A stretch of DNA of 64,000 nt from Nitrospinaceae bacterium (lineage in GTDB: Bacteria; Nitrospinota; Nitrospinia; Nitrospinales; Nitrospinaceae), in contig JAJDBF010000011.1 of the NCBI GenBank assembly GCA_029261535.1, positions 1-64,000 on the forward strand, in the 5' to 3' direction. Below the pieces are notes generated by a model. The model did no database searches. It saw only the letters and a list, made by a program, of their open reading frames with translations, and was not told where the DNA came from. Shown here one piece after another: positions 24,796-33,030 of the stretch. Position 1 is the first letter of the stretch. Each line of letters begins with the position of its first letter. A program made the translations under genes and the position numbers.

Positions 24796-26270
24796 GTCGT
24801 CCCTGAAAAAGGGTGGTTTTTCGGGTCTTGGGTGATATGTGAGTCTATTTTTTCATGCGGCGATGGGTCGATAACGGTTTTTGAACAGCCACGAAAAAAG
24901 AAACAATAAGAAAGCTCGTAAGAGCTTCCTGATATTGTGCCCGGCACCGCACAGGATCCATCCGGTCGCCTTCCTGACCAAGCAGGTAGTTTCTATCCAG
25001 CCGTCCGTCGTTTTTCATGTGCCCGATCACAGGCTCTATCGCCGACCGTCTTTTCAACCATCGCCTGAGTGACACCTTAACTTTTCTCAATCCGCTTCGG
25101 GCAACATGCACTTTTGCCGCGCCGTTATAGTTGTGACCGCGATAGCCCCGGTCCACGAAGATGGCTTGCGTTGCAAAGTCGCCCAGCCACTCGGCCTGTT
25201 CTACCGCCTGCTTCAACGTGTGTCCATCATACGGGTTGCCGTGGAACGCCTGCGCTCCCACAACAAAATTATCTTTCGACGTGGTCGCAATGCTCACCTT
25301 GCAACCAAACTCATACGGCTTGTGTGCTTTGCCTTTAGCAATGCACTCCACTTCCGATGCGTGCAAACTGTATAATTTGTTTTTGTCCGTCCGTTGTTGT
25401 TTCAGCAAACGATTCGCCATCTCCAACCGAGACGCAAAACGTTTTTCAAGCTCGACATTCCCGGAAACTTTTCGCTCGATATCCCGCGTCACACGACCCA
25501 GATACACCTTCAATTTCTTCAATGATTTTCTTGCACGCTTCATCTGACGCGCATGACGATAACGGCCCTGCATCACCAACGCCTGTTTCGATTTGCGCGT
25601 GTACGATTGACGAAGCTCAACTCCAAAAGCCTTCGCATCAGCTACCAGATTTACTCTCAGACGGTGATACAATTTTGCATCGGTCGGAAACGTGATGGCT
25701 TTTTCTTGAACAGTTGTATCCACGTTCAAACGATTCAAACTTGTTCGCTTCAAAACTTTCGTCTTCAAACCCGCCGCAATCGTCTCCGCAAGCAACGTCT
25801 CCAGACCCTCACTTTCCACACGCTTGCGCCAGCGCGTCATCGAACTCGGATCAATCGGAAGCTCGTGTTGAAAAAACTCTTCGCCGCAAAACAATTGCCA
25901 GTAAGGATTTTCCGCCCATTGCACAACGACTTCCTCGTCGCTCAAATCAAACGCGTGTTTCAAATAATGCAAACCCACCATCAAGCGCGTTGGTTTCGCC
26001 GGGCGACCTTGACCTTCCGCATAAAGCGCACCAAACGTTTCATCAAACTGCCACCAGTCGATCACCTTCGACAAACGAGTCAACGGATGACTTTCCTTGC
26101 ACAAAAATTCCAGCCGCACTGAATACAGTTCACCCTGAGTATCGCGAGGTTTTGCCTGCATAAATCCTCCAGCTTTTGAGCATTGCAAACAACTTCCTTG
26201 CAATTCTACAACACTCAAAAACTCCCTTCACCCTTTAGTTATAGGCGATGAAGACTTTTTCAGGGACGAC
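24796..26270 (-). mobile_element. IS5-family insertion sequence (1475 bp)
   Basis: Terminal inverted repeats AGTCGTCCCTGAAAAAG (left, from 24795) and its complement CTTTTTCAGGGACGACT (right, to 26271) bound a single transposase gene. A TATA sequence is present on both sides (24792-24795 and 26271-26274) and may be the target duplication. Because TATA is palindromic, the exact ends are uncertain by a few bases. The transposase appears intact, so the element may still be active. Confidence 0.88.
24845..26161 (-). CDS. IS5-family transposase
   Basis: 438 residues from ATG 26161, which has GGAGGA 5 nt upstream; the frame is open to 26218. An N-terminal DUF772-like domain (PLTRLSKVIDWWQFDETFGA, DLSDEEVVVQWAENPYWQLF) precedes the DDE catalytic domain: first Asp in LNVDTTVQEKAI, second in AIFVDRGYRGHNY, Glu in SAIEPVIGHMKNDGRLDRN. 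The Y-(2)-R-(3)-E-like region IEPVIGHMK is typical of IS5. It looks full length and undisrupted. Confidence 0.9.
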   Translation of the reverse strand: MQAKPRDTQGELYSVRLEFLCKESHPLTRLSKVIDWWQFDETFGALYAEGQGRPAKPTRLMVGLHYLKHAFDLSDEEVVVQWAENPYWQLFCGEEFFQHELPIDPSSMTRWRKRVESEGLETLLAETIAAGLKTKVLKRTSLNRLNVDTTVQEKAITFPTDAKLYHRLRVNLVADAKAFGVELRQSYTRKSKQALVMQGRYRHARQMKRARKSLKKLKVYLGRVTRDIERKVSGNVELEKRFASRLEMANRLLKQQRTDKNKLYSLHASEVECIAKGKAHKPYEFGCKVSIATTSKDNFVVGAQAFHGNPYDGHTLKQAVEQAEWLGDFATQAIFVDRGYRGHNYNGAAKVHVARSGLRKVKVSLRRWLKRRSAIEPVIGHMKNDGRLDRNYLLGQEGDRMDPVRCRAQYQEALTSFLIVSFFVAVQKPLSTHRRMKK

Positions 26271-26278
26271 TATATAGC

Positions 26279-27676
26279 CTACGGCAATTCGGATAAGTCT
26301 TGAATGGAATGCTCAGAAGGGCTGTCTGACGGCTGTTTCAGACTTATTGTTTCACGATATTCTTTCGCTTCAGCGAGTTGGGTAAACTCTATTTTTCCGT
26401 GCAGGTTGGTTACTTTAAGCTCAATTTCTTTTAAGGAGATTTCAAAGAACTCCTTTCTAGAATTTATTTTATTCACTCTTAGGTGGTCGAACTCACGGTG
26501 CAGGTCTGCCTCAAGTTTCGGGGCGTTCTCTGAGAAAATCAGTGCATGAATATCGAAGGAAAAAGGAACAGACGCATCGCCAAGTTCTTTTACCCGGTCC
26601 AGCGGGTCGAGTCTTCTTGTCATGCCAATTTTATAGACCTGGTCACCAAAAGAACCAACGTTGGAAATCACATATACGTGACCACATTTTGTTTGCTGGG
26701 CTCTTGAAATTGCCCGTTCTTTATTGGCATGCGCCTCATTGAGCTGTTCTTGTAGAAGCCTGATTTTTTCCTCGAATTTATTGGCTTCTTCACCATGAGC
26801 TTCTTCCATATCGGCGCGAGCTTTGTTGAGGGCCAGTTGATATTGATCTTCTTCCTTTTCTGCTTTATTTCGGGCAGTTTCAATTTCGCGTCGGGCTTTT
26901 TCTTCTTCCCTCATTTGGGCTTTGATTTGCTTTTGTTCTTCTTTCTCTTCATATAGCTTTTCCTGATATTCTCGCGTCAGTCTTAGCTCGGCTAGCTTTA
27001 ATTTTAGGTACGTGTTTTGAATAATGATTTTATTGGGTTCCCCAAGGTCATTAATGATTTCAAATGATTTGATAATCCTGTTTTCAAGTTGAGCGGCGTT
27101 ATTCCACTTTACTTTCAAAACTGCGGAATCGCATTCATTGTTAAAGGCACGCATCATCAATTTCATATTCCTCTTGGTCATTTTCGCCCCTTCTTTCTTG
27201 CTACCCTCCAGCGTCCATTCGGTGCTACATGTTATAGCTTTTGCATCTTTAATTAAGGTTTTTTGCGTGGTCCGGACTTTTGACATTTCCATTTTGTAGG
27301 CTTCGGAGGTATCAAAATCGTAATGAGGTTGGTACAAACCAAAAGAGTTGATTTCCAGATCCTCTTCAAGGGCAGATATTTTATTTTGTAGTTTGTCGAG
27401 TATCCCCCTTTTTTTCTGATAATCGTCTTTCAACGCCAAAATCTTTTTATTGTATTGAATGGCCAGTTTTTTTCTTTTCAGAACCTCGACATCAATTTTA
27501 ATTATGTCTTTGTATTTGATTTGGAGATGAGTGGCGATTTTCGATTTTTTCTTAAAGGCTATGGAAGCGTCTCTTAATTCGCGCCTCAATCGGGCGATGG
27601 TTTTTCGACCGGAAAAAAATATAAAAAGCAGAATAAAAATTAGGATTAAAATAGTGAATTCTAGTCCGCCAGTCAT
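26279..27676 (-). CDS. DUF4041-like coiled-coil protein with T5orf172/Mug113 GIY-YIG domain
   Basis: 465 residues preceded by GGAGG. An N-terminal transmembrane helix (FTILILIFILLFIFF, about 6-20) is followed by coiled coils, a DUF4041-like middle (about 130-245: VRTTQKTLIKDAKAITCSTE, KWNNAAQLENRIIKSFEIIN), a second long coiled coil (about 245-345) and a GIY-YIG domain (about 345-435: GHVYVISNVGSFGDQVYKIG, MTRRLDPLDRVKELG, EADLHREF). Such proteins occur in phage and accessory or defence regions. Base composition is low GC. It ends next to the IS element, which may have inserted beside it. Confidence 0.75.
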   Translation of the reverse strand: MTGGLEFTILILIFILLFIFFSGRKTIARLRRELRDASIAFKKKSKIATHLQIKYKDIIKIDVEVLKRKKLAIQYNKKILALKDDYQKKRGILDKLQNKISALEEDLEINSFGLYQPHYDFDTSEAYKMEMSKVRTTQKTLIKDAKAITCSTEWTLEGSKKEGAKMTKRNMKLMMRAFNNECDSAVLKVKWNNAAQLENRIIKSFEIINDLGEPNKIIIQNTYLKLKLAELRLTREYQEKLYEEKEEQKQIKAQMREEEKARREIETARNKAEKEEDQYQLALNKARADMEEAHGEEANKFEEKIRLLQEQLNEAHANKERAISRAQQTKCGHVYVISNVGSFGDQVYKIGMTRRLDPLDRVKELGDASVPFSFDIHALIFSENAPKLEADLHREFDHLRVNKINSRKEFFEISLKEIELKVTNLHGKIEFTQLAEAKEYRETISLKQPSDSPSEHSIQDLSELP

Positions 27677-27845
27677 ACCAGGGTACCTCCATCATCGGGG
27701 AAAATATTTTGGTTTTCGGATATTTTAATGAATTTAAAATGATTAAGCAATAGCTTGATAAATAATCGTGCTAATAATGAAATGAGTTTGGGGTGATGAT
27801 TAATCTTGGAAAAGCCTGTTGATCAAACTTAAAAAAGGGAAAGCG

Positions 27846-28997
27846 ATGTTGAGAAAACGAGTGTATGAAATCCTTGAAGTTTCTGAAGGGGATCGATTGA
27901 GTCGGGGATTCGATATTTTTATTATTAGTCTGATTGTCCTCAATATTGTTGCTTTGGTTCTGGAAACTGTAGAGCCGGTTTATAAGGCTAGTCCTTCATT
28001 TTTTAAAACTTTTGAATGGATATCCATGATCATTTTTTCAGCTGAATATATATTGAGGATTTGGTGTTCGGTTGAAAGCCCGGACCATGAGGGTGCGGTT
28101 AAAACCAGATTTCAATACATGATTTCGTTTTACGGGCTGATTGATCTAATGGCGATTCTTCCTTTTTACTTACCTTTCATCGGAGGAGATTTCCGGTTTC
28201 TCCGTGCCGTCCGGTTATTCCGGTTGTTCCGGGTATTAAAACTTGCGCGCTATACATTTGCCTTGTCCGGATTAAAAAAAGTTCTTCAAAGGAAAAAGGA
28301 GGAGTTGGTCTGTGTGGGTTTTTTGCTAACCCTGTTGCTGGTGATTGCCTCGTCGTCCATGTTTTTTCTGGAGCATGAGGTTCAGCCTGAAACATTTTCC
28401 AGCATTCCCGCAACCATGTGGTGGGGCATTGTGACTCTCACCACCGTTGGATACGGTGATGTCTATCCAATTACTTTTATGGGGAAAATACTGGGCGCGG
28501 TCATTGCGATTCTTGGGATCGGCTTGTTTGCTTTGCCAGCCGGGTTGATCGGCAGTGCGTACCTTGAAGAATTGGAAGAGCGAAAAAACACAAAAAAATT
28601 GATGCAGAAAGTTTCAGACGACCTTCAAGAGGGAGACGCGAGATCTGTCTCAAAACATTTGATGCTCGATATCTGGCTGAAAGAAACCCCGGTGGAGGCT
28701 CATGTTCACGTGGTCTGTGTATTTTTTTACAGAAATTTTTCTGGATTTCATGATGTGGATTCGTATAGCCCGAGCAGAGGTTTTCAAAGTTTAGTGTCTT
28801 CAGATCATACTGTTATGGTTATAGCGAAGAATAAAAAAGAGAACCTGTTTTATGTGGACTGGGTGACGAAGGATTCGAATTTTGACTTTGAATCTTACAA
28901 GGAAAGTTTATTGAGCGAACTGCCAGTAGAACATGTTTCGGAAACCCTGTTGTTACGCGGGGTTCGTAACCTTAAAAAAGAGTCGTCTGAAAAATAA
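27846..28997 (+). CDS. voltage-gated potassium channel, Kv type
   Basis: 383 residues from ATG 27846 (AAAGGGAAAG upstream); an in-frame TTG at 27819 is possible. Six transmembrane segments occupy about residues 20-245. An S4-like sensor has spaced arginines (RFLRAVRLFRLFRVLKLARY), and the pore loop is MWWGIVTLTTVGYGDVYP, with TVGYGD giving K+ selectivity. About 120 C-terminal residues form a soluble domain of unknown fold (HVHVVCVFFYRNFSGFHDVD, NLFYVDWVTKDSNFDFESYK). Low GC suggests acquisition. Confidence 0.88.
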   Translation: MLRKRVYEILEVSEGDRLSRGFDIFIISLIVLNIVALVLETVEPVYKASPSFFKTFEWISMIIFSAEYILRIWCSVESPDHEGAVKTRFQYMISFYGLIDLMAILPFYLPFIGGDFRFLRAVRLFRLFRVLKLARYTFALSGLKKVLQRKKEELVCVGFLLTLLLVIASSSMFFLEHEVQPETFSSIPATMWWGIVTLTTVGYGDVYPITFMGKILGAVIAILGIGLFALPAGLIGSAYLEELEERKNTKKLMQKVSDDLQEGDARSVSKHLMLDIWLKETPVEAHVHVVCVFFYRNFSGFHDVDSYSPSRGFQSLVSSDHTVMVIAKNKKENLFYVDWVTKDSNFDFESYKESLLSELPVEHVSETLLLRGVRNLKKESSEK

Positions 28998-29055
28998 GAA
29001 AGTATGGGTTTAGTTTTGGCTACAGCCAGAGAGCAGTTCCAATATAATATTAAGA

Positions 29056-29916
29056 TCAGGAAGTGCGGAGGGTGGTGAGGCGGGTCTGATATTTTTGGTT
29101 GGTGGGGCTGATCTTGACGGCTTGCTCCAGTGACTGGAGTGCCGATGTTTTGTCTTTCACTTGAAGCTGTGCCTCGGCAAGCTGAAAAAATGTTTCGCCC
29201 TGAAACGGGTTCACCTGCCCGGAAGTTTTAAACGCTGAGACGGCCTCCTCCCACTTGTTTTGATCGCGGTAGAGCAGTCCCAGATAAAAATGGGTGAGCA
29301 TGCCTTTGCCGTTCAGTTCGTTACTCTGGTTGAGCAGGTTCCCGGCTTCCTTGAGGTTCCCGTTTTTGCGATAGGTGTCGGCGAGGTTGTTCAGGTACAG
29401 CGTGTTTTGCGGTTCCAGTTTCAGCGCGATTTGATACGCCTCGATGGCTTTATCCAGACGGTCCTGATGTTTGTACAGGTTGGCCAGGTTATTGTGCGCT
29501 TTGGAATCGTTGTCCGCCGGGTTCAGGGCGATAGCCTGCTCCCAGAGGGTTTTGGCGCGGTTCTGGTCGCCGCTGGAAAAGTGCACCATGCCGAGGTTGA
29601 TGTGCGCTTGCAGATGTTTTGGCGACCGGTTGATGACTTCCTCAAACAGGCTTCCGGCCTTGCCATATTCTTTCATGCCGAACAGCACCAGCCCCTTTTT
29701 GTTATACGCTTCGATATTGTCGGGATTGGTTTTGATGGCGAGATCAAATTCTTCGAGCGAGTTCTGGTAGAGCCGGTACTGGGCAAACTCAATGCCGAGG
29801 CGATAGTGTTCCTTCGATGCGTTGACATCGACCGTTCGTTCCTGTGATGAACACGCAGGAAAAAAAAGCGTCAGCACGGATAGCAGGAGAATAAGGGGTC
29901 GGGGATGCAGTGTCAT
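29056..29916 (-). CDS. TPR lipoprotein
   Basis: 286 residues with a lipoprotein signal (LLSVLTLFFPACSS, Cys near 22), so probably attached to the outer or inner membrane. Seven or so TPR repeats fill residues 35-280, e.g. YNKKGLVLFGMKEYGKAGSL, HINLGMVHFSSGDQNRAKTL and LYLNNLADTYRKNGNLKEAG. No catalytic domain. The gene is monocistronic, flanked downstream by the K+ channel gene (convergent). Likely a scaffold; partner unknown. Confidence 0.85.
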   Translation of the reverse strand: MTLHPRPLILLLSVLTLFFPACSSQERTVDVNASKEHYRLGIEFAQYRLYQNSLEEFDLAIKTNPDNIEAYNKKGLVLFGMKEYGKAGSLFEEVINRSPKHLQAHINLGMVHFSSGDQNRAKTLWEQAIALNPADNDSKAHNNLANLYKHQDRLDKAIEAYQIALKLEPQNTLYLNNLADTYRKNGNLKEAGNLLNQSNELNGKGMLTHFYLGLLYRDQNKWEEAVSAFKTSGQVNPFQGETFFQLAEAQLQVKDKTSALQSLEQAVKISPTNQKYQTRLTTLRTS

Positions 29917-29964
29917 ATCTTCTTTTTCGGAAAAATTGAAAAACCTCTTTAGTGAAATTTTAAA

Positions 29965-29997
29965 AGGGAGCCGCTAAAAATTTCTTATGGTCGCGAG
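29965..29997 (+). repeat. MITE-like element, copy F (truncated left half)
   Basis: Left end and GGTCGCGAG block only; the right half is missing. Confidence 0.5.
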
Positions 29998-30126
29998 GTG
30001 CCAGCGGACCTTGCGGGTGCTCCGCGCACGGCGAACGGGAGACAATCTGTCCTGAGCCTGTCGAAGGGGCCAACAAACAGCCTTCTTGTGAAACGAGAGC
30101 TTTGCATAACTCTAAAATCAAAAGCA

Positions 30127-30159
30127 AAGGCGAGATTCTTCACTTCGTTCAGAATGACA
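30127..30159 (-). repeat. TCATTCTGA dispersed repeat, copy 9 (inverted)
   Basis: AAGGCGAGATTCTTCACTTC then GTTCAGAATGAC. Confidence 0.75.
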
Positions 30160-30336
30160 GCTCGTCGATTTTATGTGTCACATTCAAGAACGCGACTAGC
30201 GTTCTTGAACAGAGGTGACTAGTGGTTCTTGAACAGGAGGGCCTGTCCTTACCTTGCGAAGTGCGACTTCCTCTTTTCAGTCTCTCAAAAAGCACTTAGG
30301 CAAAGCTCTCCTGCATAAGGTAGCAGTCTGCGGGGC

Positions 30337-30368
30337 AAAAAAAAAGGCCGGTCCCGAAGGACCGGCCC
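30337..30368 (-). terminator. rho-independent terminator of the 30391 gene
   Basis: On the minus strand GGGCCGGTCCTTCGGGACCG + GCC followed by T9: a long perfect stem with a TTCG loop, 22 bp after the stop codon. Confidence 0.95.
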
Positions 30369-30390
30369 TGGAAAAGCTTGATGTTGGCAA

Positions 30391-31029
30391 TCAGTTGATG
30401 CCCCGACCGGTGGTCAGGTTAACAACATTACCGCCATTGCCAGTCGGAAGCACCGTTGAGTCATGCATATCGCCGATGAATTCCATGGCAAACCCGGCAC
30501 CATTGGCTTCGTGGAAAATAACACCCCACATCGCGATCTGGTTGAGGTTGTTGAACTTGCCTGAAACTGCCACCGTAGGTGTTGTGTTGGTGCTCAACAC
30601 CCGCACATTACCTGCCGGTGCCACAGAAGTGGACGTGGTGATGAAATGATCCCGCGTACCAAAGCTTGCGCTCTGGGTGGTTGGATTTATCGCCACGTGG
30701 TTTGTGGCCACGATGAACAGTTTATGGGTTTCACCCGCGTGGATAGTGAAAGTTTCCGAACGCCCTGCCGTGGTGGCAGGTACAAACGAACTGTCTGCAG
30801 GGCCTTCCATTGAAACGGTGATTTCAATTTGGGAGACCGCAGTCGACAGCGACGGGTGGGTAAAAGCTAGAAATGTGTAAAACGAGCCGGATGCAGGGCC
30901 GCCGGGCACAATCTGTGCGAACGGGGAGACCGCAACACGGCTTCGGTCAATGGTCTGAGCCATGGAAGCTGGAACGAACGCTACCCACGCCACCAGGCCG
31001 ACCAACCATGTCAATACTATCTTTTTCAT
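30391..31029 (-). CDS. secreted protein, 'HPSLS/GFAMEFIGD' paralogue 1
   Basis: 212 residues, AAGGAGAA upstream of the ATG, signal peptide ending near ASMAQ. It is a paralogue of the next gene (31086-31730): both share TF(L/V)A(F/I)THPSLS, AG(E/Q)THKLFI, and near the C-terminus WGVIFHEANGAGFAMEFIGD. The protein lacks cysteines and looks beta-rich, which suggests an extracytoplasmic or surface protein. No family is recognised. A strong terminator follows, so the pair probably ends a transcript. Confidence 0.82.
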   Translation of the reverse strand: MKKIVLTWLVGLVAWVAFVPASMAQTIDRSRVAVSPFAQIVPGGPASGSFYTFLAFTHPSLSTAVSQIEITVSMEGPADSSFVPATTAGRSETFTIHAGETHKLFIVATNHVAINPTTQSASFGTRDHFITTSTSVAPAGNVRVLSTNTTPTVAVSGKFNNLNQIAMWGVIFHEANGAGFAMEFIGDMHDSTVLPTGNGGNVVNLTTGRGIN

Positions 31030-31085
31030 GAGTTGTTCTCCTTATCGTTTCCTAAACATGGATTGTTCAGCTGCATTGGACACCT

Positions 31086-31730
31086 TTAGTTAACACCTGA
31101 TGGAAGGCGACCTGCCGCCATACCAGGGTGAGAAGAGGAGTCCGTTGCATCGCCGATGAATTCCATGGCGAAACCGGTATTACTTCCCTCAAATACCACA
31201 GCACCCCAGAAGGAGAGCATGGTGATATCCTGAAAGCCGTTGCCCGAATTCGTTTTAGGAGCGGTGGCGATGGGATTAAAACGCAGGTAGCCGGTTCCCG
31301 GATTGTCGGTACCGACGATACCGGACACAGTGGCGTCACTGCCTATTAAAGTGTTGATGGCCGGAAAAGCACCACCGGTCTGCGGGGTACCGATGATAAA
31401 GAGCCGGTGAGTTTGACCGGCACTGATCGTAAAATCAGTCGATGTCCCGTAGGTGTTGGTGCTCGACCCGGTTCCGAGATAAGCTGTCGCCGTCACCCCG
31501 ATCTGCGAGTGCATACCCGACAGCGAAGGGTGGGTTATTGCGACAAACGTATAGGTGACTCCAGCCGCTCCGGGCTGTGCCTGCCAAAACGGTACGACAA
31601 CGCCGTTGACGTTATTCACCTCGGAAGACGGGGTATTGATGCTTTGGGCGAAAGCGGGTCCTGCTCCCATGACAAGGGAGGTCAGAACGGCCAACACCGC
31701 AATGTATCGGAAGACCCGTTGTTTATTCAT
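31086..31730 (-). CDS. secreted protein, 'HPSLS/GFAMEFIGD' paralogue 2
   Basis: 214 residues from ATG 31730, preceded by AAGGAGAG; the frame is open to 31766. Signal peptide MNKQRVFRYIAVLAVLTSLV.. ends near AFAQS. It shares with its downstream paralogue the segments YTFVAITHPSLSGMHSQI, ISAGQTHRLFIIGT, and WGAVVFEGSNTGFAMEFIGD. Beta-rich, no cysteines, many Thr/Ser/Gly. The two genes are 56 bp apart and probably co-transcribed. Function unknown. Confidence 0.82.
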   Translation of the reverse strand: MNKQRVFRYIAVLAVLTSLVMGAGPAFAQSINTPSSEVNNVNGVVVPFWQAQPGAAGVTYTFVAITHPSLSGMHSQIGVTATAYLGTGSSTNTYGTSTDFTISAGQTHRLFIIGTPQTGGAFPAINTLIGSDATVSGIVGTDNPGTGYLRFNPIATAPKTNSGNGFQDITMLSFWGAVVFEGSNTGFAMEFIGDATDSSSHPGMAAGRLPSGVN

Positions 31731-31766
31731 TGGTGTACTCTCCTTTATATATACCTTTTCCCCCAA

Positions 31767-32158
31767 TCAAACCGGGGAGATTATTCGCAATTGATGAAAC
31801 AAGAAAAGTTGTCCAGGCAACCTCCTCTCAAAAAAAGACTCAGATTTATGTGAATTAACTTTTATTCTAAGGGAACAAAAAATATCTGTCAAACCGCATA
31901 AAGAGAAAGATATTCCGTTCCAAAAACACTCATTAAATAAACACCAACATGCCCTCGCATCGTCTGAAAGATGACAGTGCTTCGGGATAATGAAGGTGTC
32001 CTGCCGCCCCATCCAGGAGTTCTGAAATCACTGCCTGAAGGTCTGGATAAAACTATCGGCACCTCTTTTATCGGCTGGTTGGCCTTAAACCTTTAGCGAA
32101 AAGTAAGGAAAATTTTCAAATTTTCCAAAGATTGCAGAGGGCCCATCGTCCGTCTCCC
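31767..32158. other. gene-free stretch before the pilus operon
   Basis: No supported gene on either strand; a minus-strand frame at 31767-32012 has no start signal or family features. No dispersed repeat was recognised here. Confidence 0.5.
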
Positions 32159-32186
32159 TTGTATTAATTTAACCTTTTGATATAAT
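32159..32186 (+). promoter_or_regulatory. candidate sigma-70 promoter of the pilus operon
   Basis: TTGTAT (32159-32164), 16-nt spacer, perfect TATAAT (32181-32186), about 40 nt upstream of ATG 32227. Confidence 0.6.
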
Positions 32187-32226
32187 TGCACTAATTTTAT
32201 TTCAGTCACTCCCGATAAGGACTCAC

Positions 32227-33030
32227 ATGGGCAAAATCCTCAACATTCACCGGTGCCTTTACCGATGGGGCCTGACAGGGGTTCTGTTGTTCGGGCTTCT
32301 TGCTACAGGTTGCTCGACAACACCTGGTAAGGAGGAGAGCCAAAACCTGGCCCGGAAAAGCTACGAAGAAGCGATCAGTCTGCAATCCCTCAAGCTTTTT
32401 AAGGAGATGACGGAAAAATTGCGGGAAGCGACCCGGTTTGACCCGGATGAGCCGCTGTACCAGTTGACTCTGGCGGATGCATTATTTTTTCAGGAAAAGC
32501 TGGATGAGGCCGAGCGGCACTACAAAAGGGCGGTCAAACTCAATCCGCAAATGGTCAAGGGCTATCGTCAACTTGGGCGACTTTACATGCACCGCGGCGA
32601 CTGGAAAAATGCCGAAATTTATCTGGAAGACGCAATTGCACGCCCCGGATTGGTTCAGCCCCATGAATTGTATAATTGGTTGGCGGTGACCTATTACGCG
32701 CAAGGGAAATTCAGTGACGCGGAAAAGAAGTGGAAGGATGCCTTGAAGATCAAGGACAATCATGACATTCGGCTCAATCTGGCGCGTGCCTATCGTGATA
32801 ATGAACTGTTTGACCGGGCGCGGGAGTCTCTGGAAGCGGCACTGGAGCTCAAACCAAAATCAGCCCGCGCTCATTATGAACTGGCCCAGCTCTATCTGAA
32901 AAAGCGGGACTTCCCCCAAGCCAGGCAATCGTTCAATCAGGTGATTCGCCTCGACCCTTTAAGTGAGATGTCCAAGTCCTCGCGAAAATATCTGGAATTG
33001 ATGCCGCCGGATCAAAAAAATGGCAGATGA
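32227..33030 (+). CDS. TPR lipoprotein heading the pilus operon
   Basis: 267 residues with a lipobox (LLFGLLATGCSTTP, Cys near 29). Six TPR-like repeats follow, e.g. PLYQLTLADALFFQEKLDEA, QMVKGYRQLGRLYMHRGDWK and SARAHYELAQLYLKKRDFPQ. The position at the head of a type IV pilus operon suggests a PilF/PilW-like role in secretin assembly, although sequence resemblance to PilF is only at the TPR level. Its last 11 bp overlap the start of the RodZ-like gene. Confidence 0.82.
   Translation: MGKILNIHRCLYRWGLTGVLLFGLLATGCSTTPGKEESQNLARKSYEEAISLQSLKLFKEMTEKLREATRFDPDEPLYQLTLADALFFQEKLDEAERHYKRAVKLNPQMVKGYRQLGRLYMHRGDWKNAEIYLEDAIARPGLVQPHELYNWLAVTYYAQGKFSDAEKKWKDALKIKDNHDIRLNLARAYRDNELFDRARESLEAALELKPKSARAHYELAQLYLKKRDFPQARQSFNQVIRLDPLSEMSKSSRKYLELMPPDQKNGR

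Larger units (their letters stand above)
29917..30336. repeat. repeat-rich intergenic region
   Basis: No gene. Holds a truncated MITE-like element (29965-29997, GGGAGCCGCTAAAAATT..TGGTCGCGAG), TGCGGGTGCTCCGCGCACGG at about 30007, an inverted TCATTCTGA repeat (30127-30159) and CAAGAACGCGACTAGCGTTC near 30186. The MITE-like copy is interrupted by the next repeat, so the elements form a mosaic. Confidence 0.65.

Noticed and set aside
31767-32012. 81-codon minus-strand frame before the pilus operon
   Set aside because: No ribosome site, no family features, and a poor start context.
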